DNA of 64,000 nt from an uncultured Bacilli bacterium (GCA_934096175.1 CAKOLG010000001.1:1-64000); one strand, 5' to 3'. Positions 49,276 to 59,231 are shown, numbered from the stretch's first letter. A program made the numbers and translations. Notes: generated by a model not told the origin, from the letters alone.

Positions 49276-49926
49276 TTACTTATCCCTTTTTATTAACTTA
49301 TCAACTAAAGCAATCAAATCAAACACAAGCGAAGCTATACTACTTAAAATATATATATTTAAAATTTTATTTATATCACTCTCATATTGCTTTAAATTAC
49401 TATCTTTAAGCATTTCCGCTAGTGCCACTGCCCTTGCCTTTAAATTCAAAGGAATCATAAGAAACTCATATAGTAAAACTAGCAACAGAAAAGAAAAAGC
49501 TATACCAAATAATTCACTTATGAATATACTTAATATCAAACAAATATATGAAAGATACATTAGTAAACTAGCAATTGGATCTAACATTTTTTTAATTCGT
49601 AAAAATACCTCATTTTGCCTATCAAACAAAGCATAACTTGATATAAATGCTGCTACACTATAAGCAGCTATATTTTCTCCATGAAAAACATCAGTTGATA
49701 ATCTAACTACTTTTTGATTAGCATCATAATGATCATTTAAAAGACCTTTAACTTCAACAATATATATACTATTAAGACTATTACCATCTAAAATTCTTCT
49801 TGATATTTCAAATCCACTTAAATCTTTAATACCATTCTTTTTAAGCTTATTAAAGAAACTATACATTAATAAATATATAAATATAGGTAAAAAAAGCGCT
49901 GTAATATATACCATTATATTATTCAC
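49276..49926 (-). CDS. YugP-family membrane protein, catalytically dead
   Basis: 216 residues. Aligns with the zinc peptidase family (Zn_peptidase_2): HYDANQKVVRLSTDVFHGENIAAYSVAA is conserved. Where the family has HEVGH, this has FISSY (94-98), so both His and the Glu are lost. The usual EFDAS third-ligand site is NLKAR. Four membrane helices. GTG start with GAGGTG 5 bases before it. It should not be a protease; a binding or scaffold role is possible. Confidence 0.75.
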   Translation of the reverse strand: MNNIMVYITALFLPIFIYLLMYSFFNKLKKNGIKDLSGFEISRRILDGNSLNSIYIVEVKGLLNDHYDANQKVVRLSTDVFHGENIAAYSVAAFISSYALFDRQNEVFLRIKKMLDPIASLLMYLSYICLILSIFISELFGIAFSFLLLVLLYEFLMIPLNLKARAVALAEMLKDSNLKQYESDINKILNIYILSSIASLVFDLIALVDKLIKRDK

Positions 49927-49936
49927 AATCGCACCT

Positions 49937-51253
49937 CTATATTATATTTTTACTAACTAAAATATCTCTTACTTCATCTGCATTCTTATAATCTGACTTT
50001 TCACGATATTCAAGCCATTTTTTATATAACTCTTTATCATCATCTGTCATAACTACCAAATCATACTTTAATCCTAAAATATAATTTATTAAATTTATTT
50101 TGTCATAAGCATCAATAAAATCTAAATTATTTCTCATCATATTATTTAACTCTTTAACTAAATTTAATAAATAAGTAACTAAATTTGAAGTATTAAAATC
50201 ATCATCCATTATATTATTTATCTGTTCATCCTGCTTAATTCTACCTACTTTTAAATTATTTAATTGAATCTTTAAATTAGCTTGCTTCAAAACATTATAT
50301 ACTTTATCATCAATCGTTCTTGCTTCATTAAATAACTTATCAGTAAAATCAAAAGGTAAACGATAATTATTTTTTAAAATAGCTAATCTAATAACATTAG
50401 CTGGATATTTTGCTAATAAATCATGAACAGTTATAAAGTTACCTAAACTTTTACTCATCTTTACACCATCAACCATTACATGTCCATTATGCATCCAATA
50501 ATTAGCTAAATTTTCCCCAGTCAAAGCCTTATTCTGTGCCATTTCATTTTCATGATGAGGAAATTTTAAATCAACTCCACCTCCATGAATATCAATATTA
50601 TCACCAAAAATTTTATTTATCATAACGACACATTCTGTATGCCAACCAGGGCGGCCTTTACCAAAAGGTGAATCCCAAGTAATTCCTTCATTTGTTTTTT
50701 TCCACAAAACAAAATCATAAGGATTTTCTTTATTAGCATCAACAGCTATTCTATTACCATATTCCAATTCTTCAACAGATTGTTTACTAATTATTCCATA
50801 ATCAGGAACTGAACTAACGCGAAAATAAACATCATCACCCTTTTGATAAGCAAACCCATTATCCATTAACTTTTGAATATATTCAATAATTTCACTCATT
50901 GTTTCCGTTACTTTAGGACGATAATCAATATCCAAACAATTTAATGATTTTACATCATCTAAATATATTTTAATAAATTTTTCTGTTAATTCTTTTTCAG
51001 TTACTCCTGCTTCCTTGGCAGCTTTAATAATCTTATCGTCAACATCGGTAAAATTACTTGCGTACTTTACATCATAACCTGCATATTTAAAATATCTATA
51101 TACCATATCAAAAACAATAACAGGACACATATTTCCAACATGTGCATAACTATACACAGTAGGTCCACAAACATACATATTTATTTTACCATTTACATTA
51201 GGTTTAAATTTTTCTACTTTACCAGATAAAGTATTAAACAATTTCACTTCCAT
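49937..51253 (-). CDS. cysS: cysteinyl-tRNA synthetase
   Basis: 438 residues. MYVCGPTVYSYAHVGN holds the HIGH-like motif and first zinc Cys; GWHTECVV, HHENEMAQ (zinc) and KMSKSLGN follow. C-terminal DALR-type helices are short. Charges tRNA-Cys. ATG at 51253 preferred; 51259 also possible. Confidence 0.96.
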   Translation of the reverse strand: MEVKLFNTLSGKVEKFKPNVNGKINMYVCGPTVYSYAHVGNMCPVIVFDMVYRYFKYAGYDVKYASNFTDVDDKIIKAAKEAGVTEKELTEKFIKIYLDDVKSLNCLDIDYRPKVTETMSEIIEYIQKLMDNGFAYQKGDDVYFRVSSVPDYGIISKQSVEELEYGNRIAVDANKENPYDFVLWKKTNEGITWDSPFGKGRPGWHTECVVMINKIFGDNIDIHGGGVDLKFPHHENEMAQNKALTGENLANYWMHNGHVMVDGVKMSKSLGNFITVHDLLAKYPANVIRLAILKNNYRLPFDFTDKLFNEARTIDDKVYNVLKQANLKIQLNNLKVGRIKQDEQINNIMDDDFNTSNLVTYLLNLVKELNNMMRNNLDFIDAYDKINLINYILGLKYDLVVMTDDDKELYKKWLEYREKSDYKNADEVRDILVSKNII

Positions 51254-51297
51254 CACCATCAATCTAATTATCGAATTAATTTTACCATAAAATAACG

Positions 51298-51323
51298 AAA
51301 AAAACACTATAGAGTGTTTTTTA
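51298..51323 (-). terminator. terminator of the Clp-N-like gene
   Basis: AAAACACT CTAT AGTGTTTT followed by T3 on the minus strand. Confidence 0.75.
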
Positions 51324-51651
51324 AAAACAAATATAATCCTTCAATATCAATTTTTTTACTTAATAAAATATTATAAGCAATAGCATCATCATTAGATAAG
51401 ATATTTAATATTGCTTCCTTTGGAGTTTGACAATTTTCTGTTACTTTTCTCATTATAGGCGTATATAAAATAAACTGACTTTCTTTATGACTAGACCCAA
51501 TTATTTCAATAACATATTTCTTAAATTCATCATATTTTATATAATCATTTTTATACCTTTTCAAGAAAGCCAACATAAAATGCTCCGTTCCTACATATGG
51601 TTGTTTCATTTCTTTCATTTCTATTTCTGCATCTCTTAATAAATCTTTCAA
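51307..51651 (-). CDS. stand-alone Clp N-terminal-like domain
   Basis: 114 residues from the TTG at 51651, with AGGTGA five bases before it. The pattern AEIEMKEMKQPYVGTEHFMLAFLK and PKEAILNILSNDDAIAYNILLSKKID matches the two-repeat ClpN fold (VGTEHLLLALL ... AxxVLxxLGID). No ATPase domain follows, so it may be a substrate adaptor or a ClpC decoy (inference). Confidence 0.6.
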   Translation of the reverse strand: MKDLLRDAEIEMKEMKQPYVGTEHFMLAFLKRYKNDYIKYDEFKKYVIEIIGSSHKESQFILYTPIMRKVTENCQTPKEAILNILSNDDAIAYNILLSKKIDIEGLYLFLKNTL

Positions 51652-51685
51652 AATTATCACCTATTAAAAAATATGCAAAAAAATT

Positions 51686-51714
51686 AAAAAAAGAAGTGAT
51701 TTTTTCACTTCTTC
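51686..51714 (-). terminator. YfcC-like gene terminator
   Basis: AAGAAGTGA AAAAA TCACTTCTT followed by T5 on the minus strand. Confidence 0.85.
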
Positions 51715-53127
51715 CTACATATAACACATTACAGCTAATAATATAATTAATACAACTAATATTGCTAATGCGAACTTCCATATATATTTTAACCATTTTG
51801 TATATGGAATATCTAAATAAGAAAGCGCAATCATAAGTATAAAACTTGTTGGAACTAATATCATTGAAAGTGCATATCCAGCATGCATAATTAAACTAGT
51901 AGCTATTAATTGATCAGCAAATGTAGCAGTCAAATATGTTCCAAGAATATACCCAATATATTCTGGATCAACATATAACAAACTACTTAAGAATGCAACA
52001 ATAAGTAATGAAAAAATATTAAAACTACCATTACCTAAAATTGCATTAATTAAAGTTGTTGGCCAAGAAAAATAATAGCTTAAAACAAACAAAGACATAG
52101 CAAACACATATATAACTGCAATTTTACTTATTTTCTTCATTCCTAAAGCAAAATTTTCCAAAAATTCATTTACCTTTACCTTATTTACTAAAGCAATTAC
52201 TATTGTTGTTACTAACAATACAAATGAAAGTGGTAACAAATCAGTCCATTTACCAAATGCATTAAATGAACCTAAAAAACTACTTAAAACTGGTACTTCA
52301 GAAATAGTTACCGATTCCATATTTGTCATTAAATTATCAAATATTGTAACATCAAAACTATCATTCCAATTAATATAAGCTATTACAGTAATTACCAAAC
52401 ATATGCTAAAGAATAAAAGAGTTGGCCAAATCTTTTGCCTTTTACTTGGCTTAATATCTTTTTCATCTAACTTCGTAGTCGTAAACTCATCATATTGAGT
52501 ATAATTAACTAATTTAGTTTGCTTCTTCATATGAAGAATTGCAAACAAATTATATAAACCATAGGAAACTACAAACATAACTATTTTAAACCATAAACCA
52601 TCACTTACAGTCAAACTCATTGCACTAATTAATTCACCAACACCATAAGTTCCTACTGTTAAACCAAAAGTTCCAACGAATATACCACCAAAACCAGCAT
52701 TCAAAGCAGTTATTCTATCTTTACCTCTTTTTAAGAATACAGTAATTATAAAAGGTACTACAGTTAACATTGGCAATATATCTGAAGTAATAGATGTACA
52801 TACCCCCATTACCAAAGTAACAACTAACATTGCTAGTATTTCTTTACCTTTAATTAAATTAACAGTCTTACTTACTAATTTTCTATAACCTTTAGTTTTT
52901 GAAAGAACTCCATAAAATCCTCCCAAAACAAGTAAATAAAAAATATCACTAGCACGGTAATACAAGGCATAATAAACAATTAATAAATAATCAAAAATAC
53001 CTGCCCTAACAATTCCACTAGAAACAAATGCTCCACTTTGATAACTTCCAGCAGGAACTATCCAAGTTAAAATAACAAATGCGATTCCTAATACTAATAA
53101 TATTTTTAACTTATCATTTTTTTTCAT
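51715..53127 (-). CDS. YfcC-like membrane transporter
   Basis: 470 residues, about 12 membrane helices. ILTWIVPAGSYQSGAFVSSGIVRAGIFDY near the start is the YfcC/C4-dicarboxylate carrier pattern; later SITSDILPMLTVVPFI and GVGELISAMSLTVSDG. Probably an ion-coupled uptake system for an amino acid or dicarboxylate; substrate not predictable. SD AAGGAGG. Confidence 0.65.
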   Translation of the reverse strand: MKKNDKLKILLVLGIAFVILTWIVPAGSYQSGAFVSSGIVRAGIFDYLLIVYYALYYRASDIFYLLVLGGFYGVLSKTKGYRKLVSKTVNLIKGKEILAMLVVTLVMGVCTSITSDILPMLTVVPFIITVFLKRGKDRITALNAGFGGIFVGTFGLTVGTYGVGELISAMSLTVSDGLWFKIVMFVVSYGLYNLFAILHMKKQTKLVNYTQYDEFTTTKLDEKDIKPSKRQKIWPTLLFFSICLVITVIAYINWNDSFDVTIFDNLMTNMESVTISEVPVLSSFLGSFNAFGKWTDLLPLSFVLLVTTIVIALVNKVKVNEFLENFALGMKKISKIAVIYVFAMSLFVLSYYFSWPTTLINAILGNGSFNIFSLLIVAFLSSLLYVDPEYIGYILGTYLTATFADQLIATSLIMHAGYALSMILVPTSFILMIALSYLDIPYTKWLKYIWKFALAILVVLIILLAVMCYM

Positions 53128-53199
53128 AACTCTACCTCCTTACTTGATTATAACACAATAAATTCCGATATAAAGCACAAATTAGTGAAAATTAATTCA

Positions 53200-53225
53200 C
53201 AAAAAAACTAATTATAAAAATTAGT
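53200..53225 (-). terminator. lysS terminator
   Basis: AACTAATT TTTAT AATTAGTT followed by T5 on the minus strand. Confidence 0.8.
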
Positions 53226-54705
53226 TTCTATCTTTCATCGTTGGGAATAATAATACATCTCTTATAGATTCTTGTTCTAAAAATAACATCATTAATCTAT
53301 CAATTCCGTATCCAATACCTCCAGCAGGTGGCATTCCATATTCCAAAGCTTCAATGAAATCCATATCAATATCATTAGCTTCATCATTACCTAATTCTCT
53401 TTCTGCAAGTTGAGCCTCAAATCTAGCCAACTGATCATCTGGATCGTTAAGTTCAGTATAAGCATTAGCAAATTCTTTACCACCAATAAATAATTCAAAC
53501 CTATCAACAAATCTAGGATCTTCTGAATTAGCTTTAGTTAAAGGAGATATTTCAATTGGATGTCCATACAAGAATGTTGGTTGAATCAATGTTTCTTCAA
53601 CATACTTTTCAAAAAATAAATTTATAATATGGCCCACATTTCTTTCATGTTCTTGTACTTCAATACCATGTTGTGCTGCCAAATCCAAAGCTTCTGCAAC
53701 AGTCATTTCTTTCTTAAAATCAATTCCAGTTTTTTCTTTGATTGCATCTGTCATGCTAACTCTCTTCCAAGGTCCTTCTAAATTAATTTCATGACCATAA
53801 AAAGTAAAATTCATCTTTCCAATGACATCTCTAGCAATTGTTTGGAACATTCCTTCCGTAAGTTCCATCATTCCTTCCAAATCAGAATATGCTAAATAAG
53901 CCTCCATCAAAGTAAATTCTGGATTATGTCTTGGATCCATTCCTTCATTTCTAAAAACCCTACCTATTTCATAAACTGCTTCCATACCACCAACTAATAA
54001 TCTTTTTAAAGGTAACTCTAAAGCAATTCTTAAATACATATCTAAATCTTGTGTATTATGATGAGTAATAAAAGGTTTAGCAGAAGCACCTGTAAGTAAA
54101 GTTGATAAAATAGGTGTTTCTACTTCTGTAAATCCCGCATTATCCATATAATTTTGAATACATCTTAAAATTTTTGGTCTCATAAAAGCAATCTTTTTAG
54201 ATTCATCATTCATAATTAAGTCAACATAACGTCTTCTATATCTTTCTTCAATATCAGTTAAACCATGGAACTTTTCTGGTAGTGGTTTAAGAGCTTTAAC
54301 TAAATGAGTATATTTTAAACACTTAATAGTTATTTCTCCCGTCTTTGTCTTCATAACTTTTCCGTATACACCAACTATATCACCAATATCTGCAGTTTTA
54401 AACAATTCATAAGCTTCTTCACCAACATCATTAATTGATATATAAATTTGGATTCTTCCTGTCTTATCTTGTATTGTAAAAAATGAAGCCTTTCCCATTT
54501 TTCTAATAAACATAATTCTTCCTGCAATAGTTGCTGTATCATCCATATTTTCAAATGCATCATGTTCAACATCTGCATATTTATCCTTTAAATCTTGCGC
54601 ATAACTATCTCTTTCAAATTTATGACCAAAAGGATCCATACCCATTTCTCTAATTTTTAATGCTTTATCTCTTCTAACTTGTTCTTGTTCTGTAAATTCA
54701 CGCAT
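53221..54705 (-). CDS. lysS: lysyl-tRNA synthetase (class II)
   Basis: 494 residues. OB-fold anticodon domain at 55-150, then class II core (motif 2 FRNEGMDPRHNPEFT; motif 3 GGIGYGIDRLMMLF). Charges tRNA-Lys. SD AAAAGGAG; the ATG at 54705 is three codons inside the frame. Confidence 0.97.
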   Translation of the reverse strand: MREFTEQEQVRRDKALKIREMGMDPFGHKFERDSYAQDLKDKYADVEHDAFENMDDTATIAGRIMFIRKMGKASFFTIQDKTGRIQIYISINDVGEEAYELFKTADIGDIVGVYGKVMKTKTGEITIKCLKYTHLVKALKPLPEKFHGLTDIEERYRRRYVDLIMNDESKKIAFMRPKILRCIQNYMDNAGFTEVETPILSTLLTGASAKPFITHHNTQDLDMYLRIALELPLKRLLVGGMEAVYEIGRVFRNEGMDPRHNPEFTLMEAYLAYSDLEGMMELTEGMFQTIARDVIGKMNFTFYGHEINLEGPWKRVSMTDAIKEKTGIDFKKEMTVAEALDLAAQHGIEVQEHERNVGHIINLFFEKYVEETLIQPTFLYGHPIEISPLTKANSEDPRFVDRFELFIGGKEFANAYTELNDPDDQLARFEAQLAERELGNDEANDIDMDFIEALEYGMPPAGGIGYGIDRLMMLFLEQESIRDVLLFPTMKDRN

Positions 54706-54729
54706 TACAACCACTCCTTTTCTTAAATA

Positions 54730-54757
54730 AGTATATCATTAAAATTCTAAAAATCAA
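54730..54757 (-). promoter_or_regulatory. lysS promoter
   Basis: -35 TTGATT (54752-54757), a 16-base spacer, and -10 TATACT with TGA before it. The remainder of 54715-54857 shows no other feature. Confidence 0.65.
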
Positions 54758-54857
54758 TTTTTTATAATTTATCTTAAAACATTTTAACATATTTAATGCA
54801 TTATAAATAAACTCTTTCATTAAAAAGCTATTATAATATTTTTAATAAAATTAAACA

Positions 54858-54888
54858 AGAAAAAAGTAGATTTCTCTACTTTCTATTC
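54858..54888 (-). terminator. typA terminator
   Basis: AAAGTAGA GAAA TCTACTTT followed by TTTC on the minus strand; overlaps the stop. Confidence 0.75.
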
Positions 54889-56687
54889 ACTCTGTATCTT
54901 TCATTTGGATCAAGAATCTTTTTTCTTAATCTAATTGCACTAGGAGTAACTTCTACCAATTCATCATCTTGAATAAATTCCAAAGCTTCCTCTAAAGTAA
55001 ATATTTTAGGTTTAATTAGCGCAATTGCTTCATCAGAGCCACTTGCTCTTGTATTAGTTAATTGCTTATTCTTACAAGGATTAACATTTAAATCATTATC
55101 TCTATTGTGAATTCCCACAATCATACCAACATAAACATCTTCAGCAGGTCCAACAATTAAAGTACCTCTATCTTGTAAATTAAATAATGAGAAACCTAAA
55201 GTCTTACCATTTTCCATAGTAACTAACACACCATTTTTACGTCCAGTAATTTCCCCAACATAAGGTTTATAATCGTCAAAAGAACGTACCATAACACCTT
55301 CACCCTTAGTATTAGTAATAAACGCACTACGATATCCAATAAGACCACGAGTTGGAGCACTAAACTCTAAATGAACATAATCATTATCATCATTACTAAC
55401 TACTTCCAAAATAGCTTTTCTCTCCTGCAAATCATTAATAATTGTTCCTGAATATTCTGAAGGGCAATTTACAATAACTTTTTCAAAAGGTTCACATTTA
55501 ACACCATTTATTTCCTGAAATAATACCTCTGGCTTAGAAACAGAAAGTTCATATCCTTCTCTTCTCATATTTTCAAGCAAAATTGATAAATGAAGTTCAC
55601 CTCTACCAGAAACTTTATAGCCATCAGCACCTGGCAATTCTTCTACCTCTAGTCCAACATTTGTTTCCAATTCTTTTTCAAGTCTTTCTTTGATATGTCT
55701 ACTAGTAATAAATTTACTAGCTTTATCTTTTCCAGCAAAAGGAGAAGAATTAACTAAAAAATCCATTGAAAGAGTTGGTTTTTCAATCACAATTGGTGCC
55801 ATTGGTTCAACATGGTCTTTATCACAAACAGTATCACCAATTGAAATATCTGGACATCCTGCAAAAGTAACTATATCACCATAATATGCTATATCTTTTT
55901 CTACTCTTTTAATACCTTCTTCAACAAATAACTTTGAAATTCTAAAAGAACTAACTGTACCATCATTTCTTGCTAAAGCAACTGTCTGACCATTTTTAAT
56001 AGCACCTCTAGTAACACGCCCTATTCCTAATCTTCCTATAAAAGAATCATAATCTAAGGAACTTACTTGTAATTGTAAAGGATCATTTTCATTACCTTGA
56101 TAAGCAGTACACTGTTTTAAAACTACATCTAATAATGGTGCAATTGAAGTACCTTCTTCATCCAAAGATAACTGAGCAACACCATCTCTAGCTCGACCAT
56201 AAATAATTGGGAAATCCAATTGCTCATCTGTAGCATTTAATTCCATAAATAAATCAAAAGTCATATCGACTACTTCTTGAGGTCTTGCATCTTTCTTATC
56301 AATCTTATTAATAAATAATATTGGTTTTAAATTTTGTTCCAATGCTTTTTTTAAAACAAATCTAGTTTGTGGCATTGGTCCCTCTGCAGCATCAACCAAC
56401 AATATTACAGTATCCACAGTCTTCATAATACGTTCTACTTCTGATGAAAAATCAGCATGTCCAGGAGTATCAACAATATTAATTTTATAATCTCCATATC
56501 TTATCGCACAATTTTTTGAATAAATAGTAATTCCTCTTTCTCTTTCAATATCATTACTATCCATTACTCTTTCTAAAACTTCTTCATTAGCTCTAAATAC
56601 ACCATTTTGTTCTAGTAACGCATTAACTAAAGTACTTTTACCAGCATCAACGTGTGCCACTACAGCTATATTTACAATTTTATCCAT
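54876..56687 (-). CDS. typA: GTPase TypA/BipA
   Basis: 603 residues. AVVAHVDAGKSTLVNALL, DTPGHADF and NKIDKKDARP are the G motifs; C-terminal LFQEINGVKCEPFE and APTRGLIGYRSAF are the BipA-specific region. Binds the 70S ribosome and aids assembly and stress growth. ATG at 56687 after GGGGAAG. Confidence 0.97.
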   Translation of the reverse strand: MDKIVNIAVVAHVDAGKSTLVNALLEQNGVFRANEEVLERVMDSNDIERERGITIYSKNCAIRYGDYKINIVDTPGHADFSSEVERIMKTVDTVILLVDAAEGPMPQTRFVLKKALEQNLKPILFINKIDKKDARPQEVVDMTFDLFMELNATDEQLDFPIIYGRARDGVAQLSLDEEGTSIAPLLDVVLKQCTAYQGNENDPLQLQVSSLDYDSFIGRLGIGRVTRGAIKNGQTVALARNDGTVSSFRISKLFVEEGIKRVEKDIAYYGDIVTFAGCPDISIGDTVCDKDHVEPMAPIVIEKPTLSMDFLVNSSPFAGKDKASKFITSRHIKERLEKELETNVGLEVEELPGADGYKVSGRGELHLSILLENMRREGYELSVSKPEVLFQEINGVKCEPFEKVIVNCPSEYSGTIINDLQERKAILEVVSNDDNDYVHLEFSAPTRGLIGYRSAFITNTKGEGVMVRSFDDYKPYVGEITGRKNGVLVTMENGKTLGFSLFNLQDRGTLIVGPAEDVYVGMIVGIHNRDNDLNVNPCKNKQLTNTRASGSDEAIALIKPKIFTLEEALEFIQDDELVEVTPSAIRLRKKILDPNERYRVNRK

Positions 56688-56761
56688 ATAACTTCCCCAC
56701 TTCTTTACATAAAATACAAACTGCATGATAACATATTTTATTCAAAAAAACAAGTATAACT

Positions 56762-56788
56762 AAAAAAAGTACTATATTATAGTACTAA
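56762..56788 (-). terminator. terminator of the 152-residue gene
   Basis: AGTACTAT AAT ATAGTACT followed by T6 on the minus strand. Confidence 0.8.
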
Positions 56789-57243
56789 TCATTATTTGTT
56801 TTAGGTAAATCTACCTCTTCATTCGCCTTATTTTCAGTACTTATTGGTATACTTTCATCTTTTATTGATACACTTTCAGCACTTTTTTCCTTTTCAATTG
56901 CTAACTCTTTTTCTTTACTTTCAAGGTCTTGTTTAATATTTTCATACCTTTTATTAAATAAATAAACAAATACCCAAACAGCTATCAAAGCAGCAATTAT
57001 CTTAAAAACTAAATTTAAAAAAGCATAAGCGAAATCACCTAAAACAATTCCAAAAGTCGATAAAAATGTCAAAGCCAAATCTTGAACCAACCCAACTGGA
57101 ATATAAATAAAACAAGCTATTAAAACAATTATAACTAAAGTTATAAACTGAATAAATAATTCACCAAACCCTAATTTCATTATATAACTCAAATAAGTTT
57201 TTAAATTACTAAAGAAATCCTTAAACATATTTTTCTTATCCAT
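56785..57243 (-). CDS. small membrane protein of an unknown pair
   Basis: 152 residues: soluble amphipathic start, two helices at about 28-50 and 75-97, then a Lys/Glu coiled-coil (YENIKQDLESKEKELAIEKEK) and an acidic tail. Overlaps the 625-residue gene by 8 bases, so the two are translated together. Not recognised. Confidence 0.65.
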   Translation of the reverse strand: MDKKNMFKDFFSNLKTYLSYIMKLGFGELFIQFITLVIIVLIACFIYIPVGLVQDLALTFLSTFGIVLGDFAYAFLNLVFKIIAALIAVWVFVYLFNKRYENIKQDLESKEKELAIEKEKSAESVSIKDESIPISTENKANEEVDLPKTNND

Positions 57244-59113
57244 TATTAATCACTCCCGTTTGATTATAATTATTTTTACCAGCACAAGCTAGTTTACAAT
57301 ACCTCACTTGCTGTTGCACATTTAACTGTTCTACCAAAGTTACATCTCCAACTACTTTTTTATTAGAAACATAATCAATAACTGTTGTAATATTATCATC
57401 ATTATTAATATTAATAATAACTTGATTTATATCAATTAACAAGTCAAAACGATTCATCTCTCTAATTTCCATTTTTACTGTTTCTTTTTGATACATATCT
57501 CCAAAATCCAAATAATAAGGCGAATAAATAACCGGTAAACCATATTTTAAAGTTGTTATAGCAATCAAATCCGTATTATTTACAATTTTAGATTTCAATG
57601 TATTTAAATCATTTGTAATAGATATAAATTTTTTACTATTAATATCATTTATATTATTAACTAAAAAATACATATTAACATCAGAAGACATAACTATTTT
57701 ATTACTTATACCTAACAATAGCTTTAATTGATTAATTATAGATTCCAAAAATAATTCATAACTATCAAAATTAATATTAGCAAAAATCTTATTTTTTATA
57801 TTAGCATTTATTGGATCACTAATTCTAGTTTTAACTATATCATAACACTCTGACTTAATTTTTGAAAAACCTTTACTCTTACTAATAATTTTATTAATTT
57901 CTTGCACTGTTTTATTACTAAACTCTGGAATAGCTAATATCAAATCAAACAAATCCCGATATTTTGAATTATATAAAACAATTATAGCTTGTTCATTAAT
58001 TGTTAAATTATCACGATATTGTACAAATAGATCTGAAGCTATAATATTTAATGGCTTTCTTATATCTTTTACCTTTAAAGAAGAACAATACTTTAAAGCA
58101 ACATCCGCATAATTAGTATCATAAGTACATTCCTTTAAAAAATTTGCCAAATATATTAAATCAACAACACCGTAATAAGAATATTTTTTTTCAACACTTC
58201 TCATTTTAGCATTTACAAAATCATCAGATATTAAAATACTATTTTGTGCACACTCATAATTAATTTTTCTAAATTCTTTTACCAAATCAATTCTAAAAAT
58301 ACCCTTATCTTCTTCATTCAATTTTTTCATAAAAGCGAGTTTTTTATTTACTACTCTAATTTCATTCCTTGTATTATTTTCTACAACTTGTGCTTCATAA
58401 TACTTTCTATTAAGTTCAAGATTCATATTAAGTTCCCAAACTTCTCTTACAAAAGATTTAGCTTCTTCTAAACTAGGATGATTTGTTTTATAAATACCAT
58501 ATCTATCTTTAGCTGATTTTTCCATTAATTCATTAATTGCTTCATTCACAACTGTTTCAGGCAACAAAGAAATAGCTCTCTCAACATGAAAATCATTATA
58601 TTTATCAACTTGATTTTGTAATTCATGATACTTTCTTCGAAGTTCATTACAAAGAATATTAACGCTATTTAAATATTCATTTTGTCTATTTTTTATCTCA
58701 TCATATATTAAAAGTAAATTACCAGCTTCTAATATTGTCCTAGATATCTCATCTAACTGATCCTTCTGTTTCTCTCGCATATCAAAGCCAGCAATATCAA
58801 ACATTTCTCCCTTAACCATAACCTTTTTATCTCGTAAAAAAACTACTTTAGGATTTATGATTGTATAATCATCTAATACAATATTTACATTATTAGCTTT
58901 ACCGTTATCTCTAAACCATTTTAACTTCTTTAAAAAATCTTCTAAAATTTCTAAATTATTAAAAAACTTAACTCTTTCTAAATAACCATAATTTTCATCA
59001 TAGTACGCAAAACAGATTCCAATATTATCATTATCAAGAAATATAAAAGGATGTGTTGTTGTTGAACTAAAATCATATTTTCTTAATAAAGATATTACAT
59101 TTTCAAAATCCAA
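57236..59113 (-). CDS. large unknown protein with coiled-coil middle
   Basis: 625 residues from the TTG at 59113, which has GAGGGTG six bases before it. Beta-rich N-terminus (PFIFLDNDNIGICFAYYDENYGYL), a long coiled-coil/helical middle (about 115-270), and a mixed C-terminus with VEQLNVQQQVRYCKLACAGKN, where two Cys lie near the end. No signal. Followed by its small membrane partner. No family recognised. Confidence 0.65.
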   Translation of the reverse strand: MDFENVISLLRKYDFSSTTTHPFIFLDNDNIGICFAYYDENYGYLERVKFFNNLEILEDFLKKLKWFRDNGKANNVNIVLDDYTIINPKVVFLRDKKVMVKGEMFDIAGFDMREKQKDQLDEISRTILEAGNLLLIYDEIKNRQNEYLNSVNILCNELRRKYHELQNQVDKYNDFHVERAISLLPETVVNEAINELMEKSAKDRYGIYKTNHPSLEEAKSFVREVWELNMNLELNRKYYEAQVVENNTRNEIRVVNKKLAFMKKLNEEDKGIFRIDLVKEFRKINYECAQNSILISDDFVNAKMRSVEKKYSYYGVVDLIYLANFLKECTYDTNYADVALKYCSSLKVKDIRKPLNIIASDLFVQYRDNLTINEQAIIVLYNSKYRDLFDLILAIPEFSNKTVQEINKIISKSKGFSKIKSECYDIVKTRISDPINANIKNKIFANINFDSYELFLESIINQLKLLLGISNKIVMSSDVNMYFLVNNINDINSKKFISITNDLNTLKSKIVNNTDLIAITTLKYGLPVIYSPYYLDFGDMYQKETVKMEIREMNRFDLLIDINQVIININNDDNITTVIDYVSNKKVVGDVTLVEQLNVQQQVRYCKLACAGKNNYNQTGVINNG

Positions 59114-59143
59114 TTTTAACACCCTCTCTATTTTACTTAATAT

Positions 59144-59152
59144 ATTATATCA
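59144..59152 (-). promoter_or_regulatory. extended -10 promoter of the unknown pair
   Basis: Minus strand TGATATAAT, -10 at 59144-59149, divergent from the DUF308 promoter 50 bases away. Confidence 0.6.
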
Positions 59153-59177
59153 CAACAATTAAATCAAAGATATGTTA

Positions 59178-59207
59178 TTGATTAAAAGCTTGACAATGTT
59201 GTATAAT
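59178..59207 (+). promoter_or_regulatory. promoter of the DUF308 gene
   Basis: -35 TTGATT (59178-59183), an 18-base spacer, -10 TATAAT (59202-59207). A nearer TTGACA lies only 6 bases from the -10 and cannot be the -35. Confidence 0.55.
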
Positions 59208-59231
59208 TAAATCAATGAAAAGAGGCTAAAC

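Noticed and set aside
51551..51796. An 81-codon minus frame overlapping the Clp-N-like gene and YfcC-like gene
   Set aside because: Spans the terminator at 51686-51714 and is out of frame with both genes.
54715..54857. Longest intergenic stretch in the right half, checked for a tRNA or small RNA
   Set aside because: AT-rich with only the lysS promoter; no cloverleaf or CCA end visible.
59191..59207. TTGACA just before TATAAT upstream of the DUF308 gene
   Set aside because: Only 6 bases separate them; the usable -35 is TTGATT at 59178.
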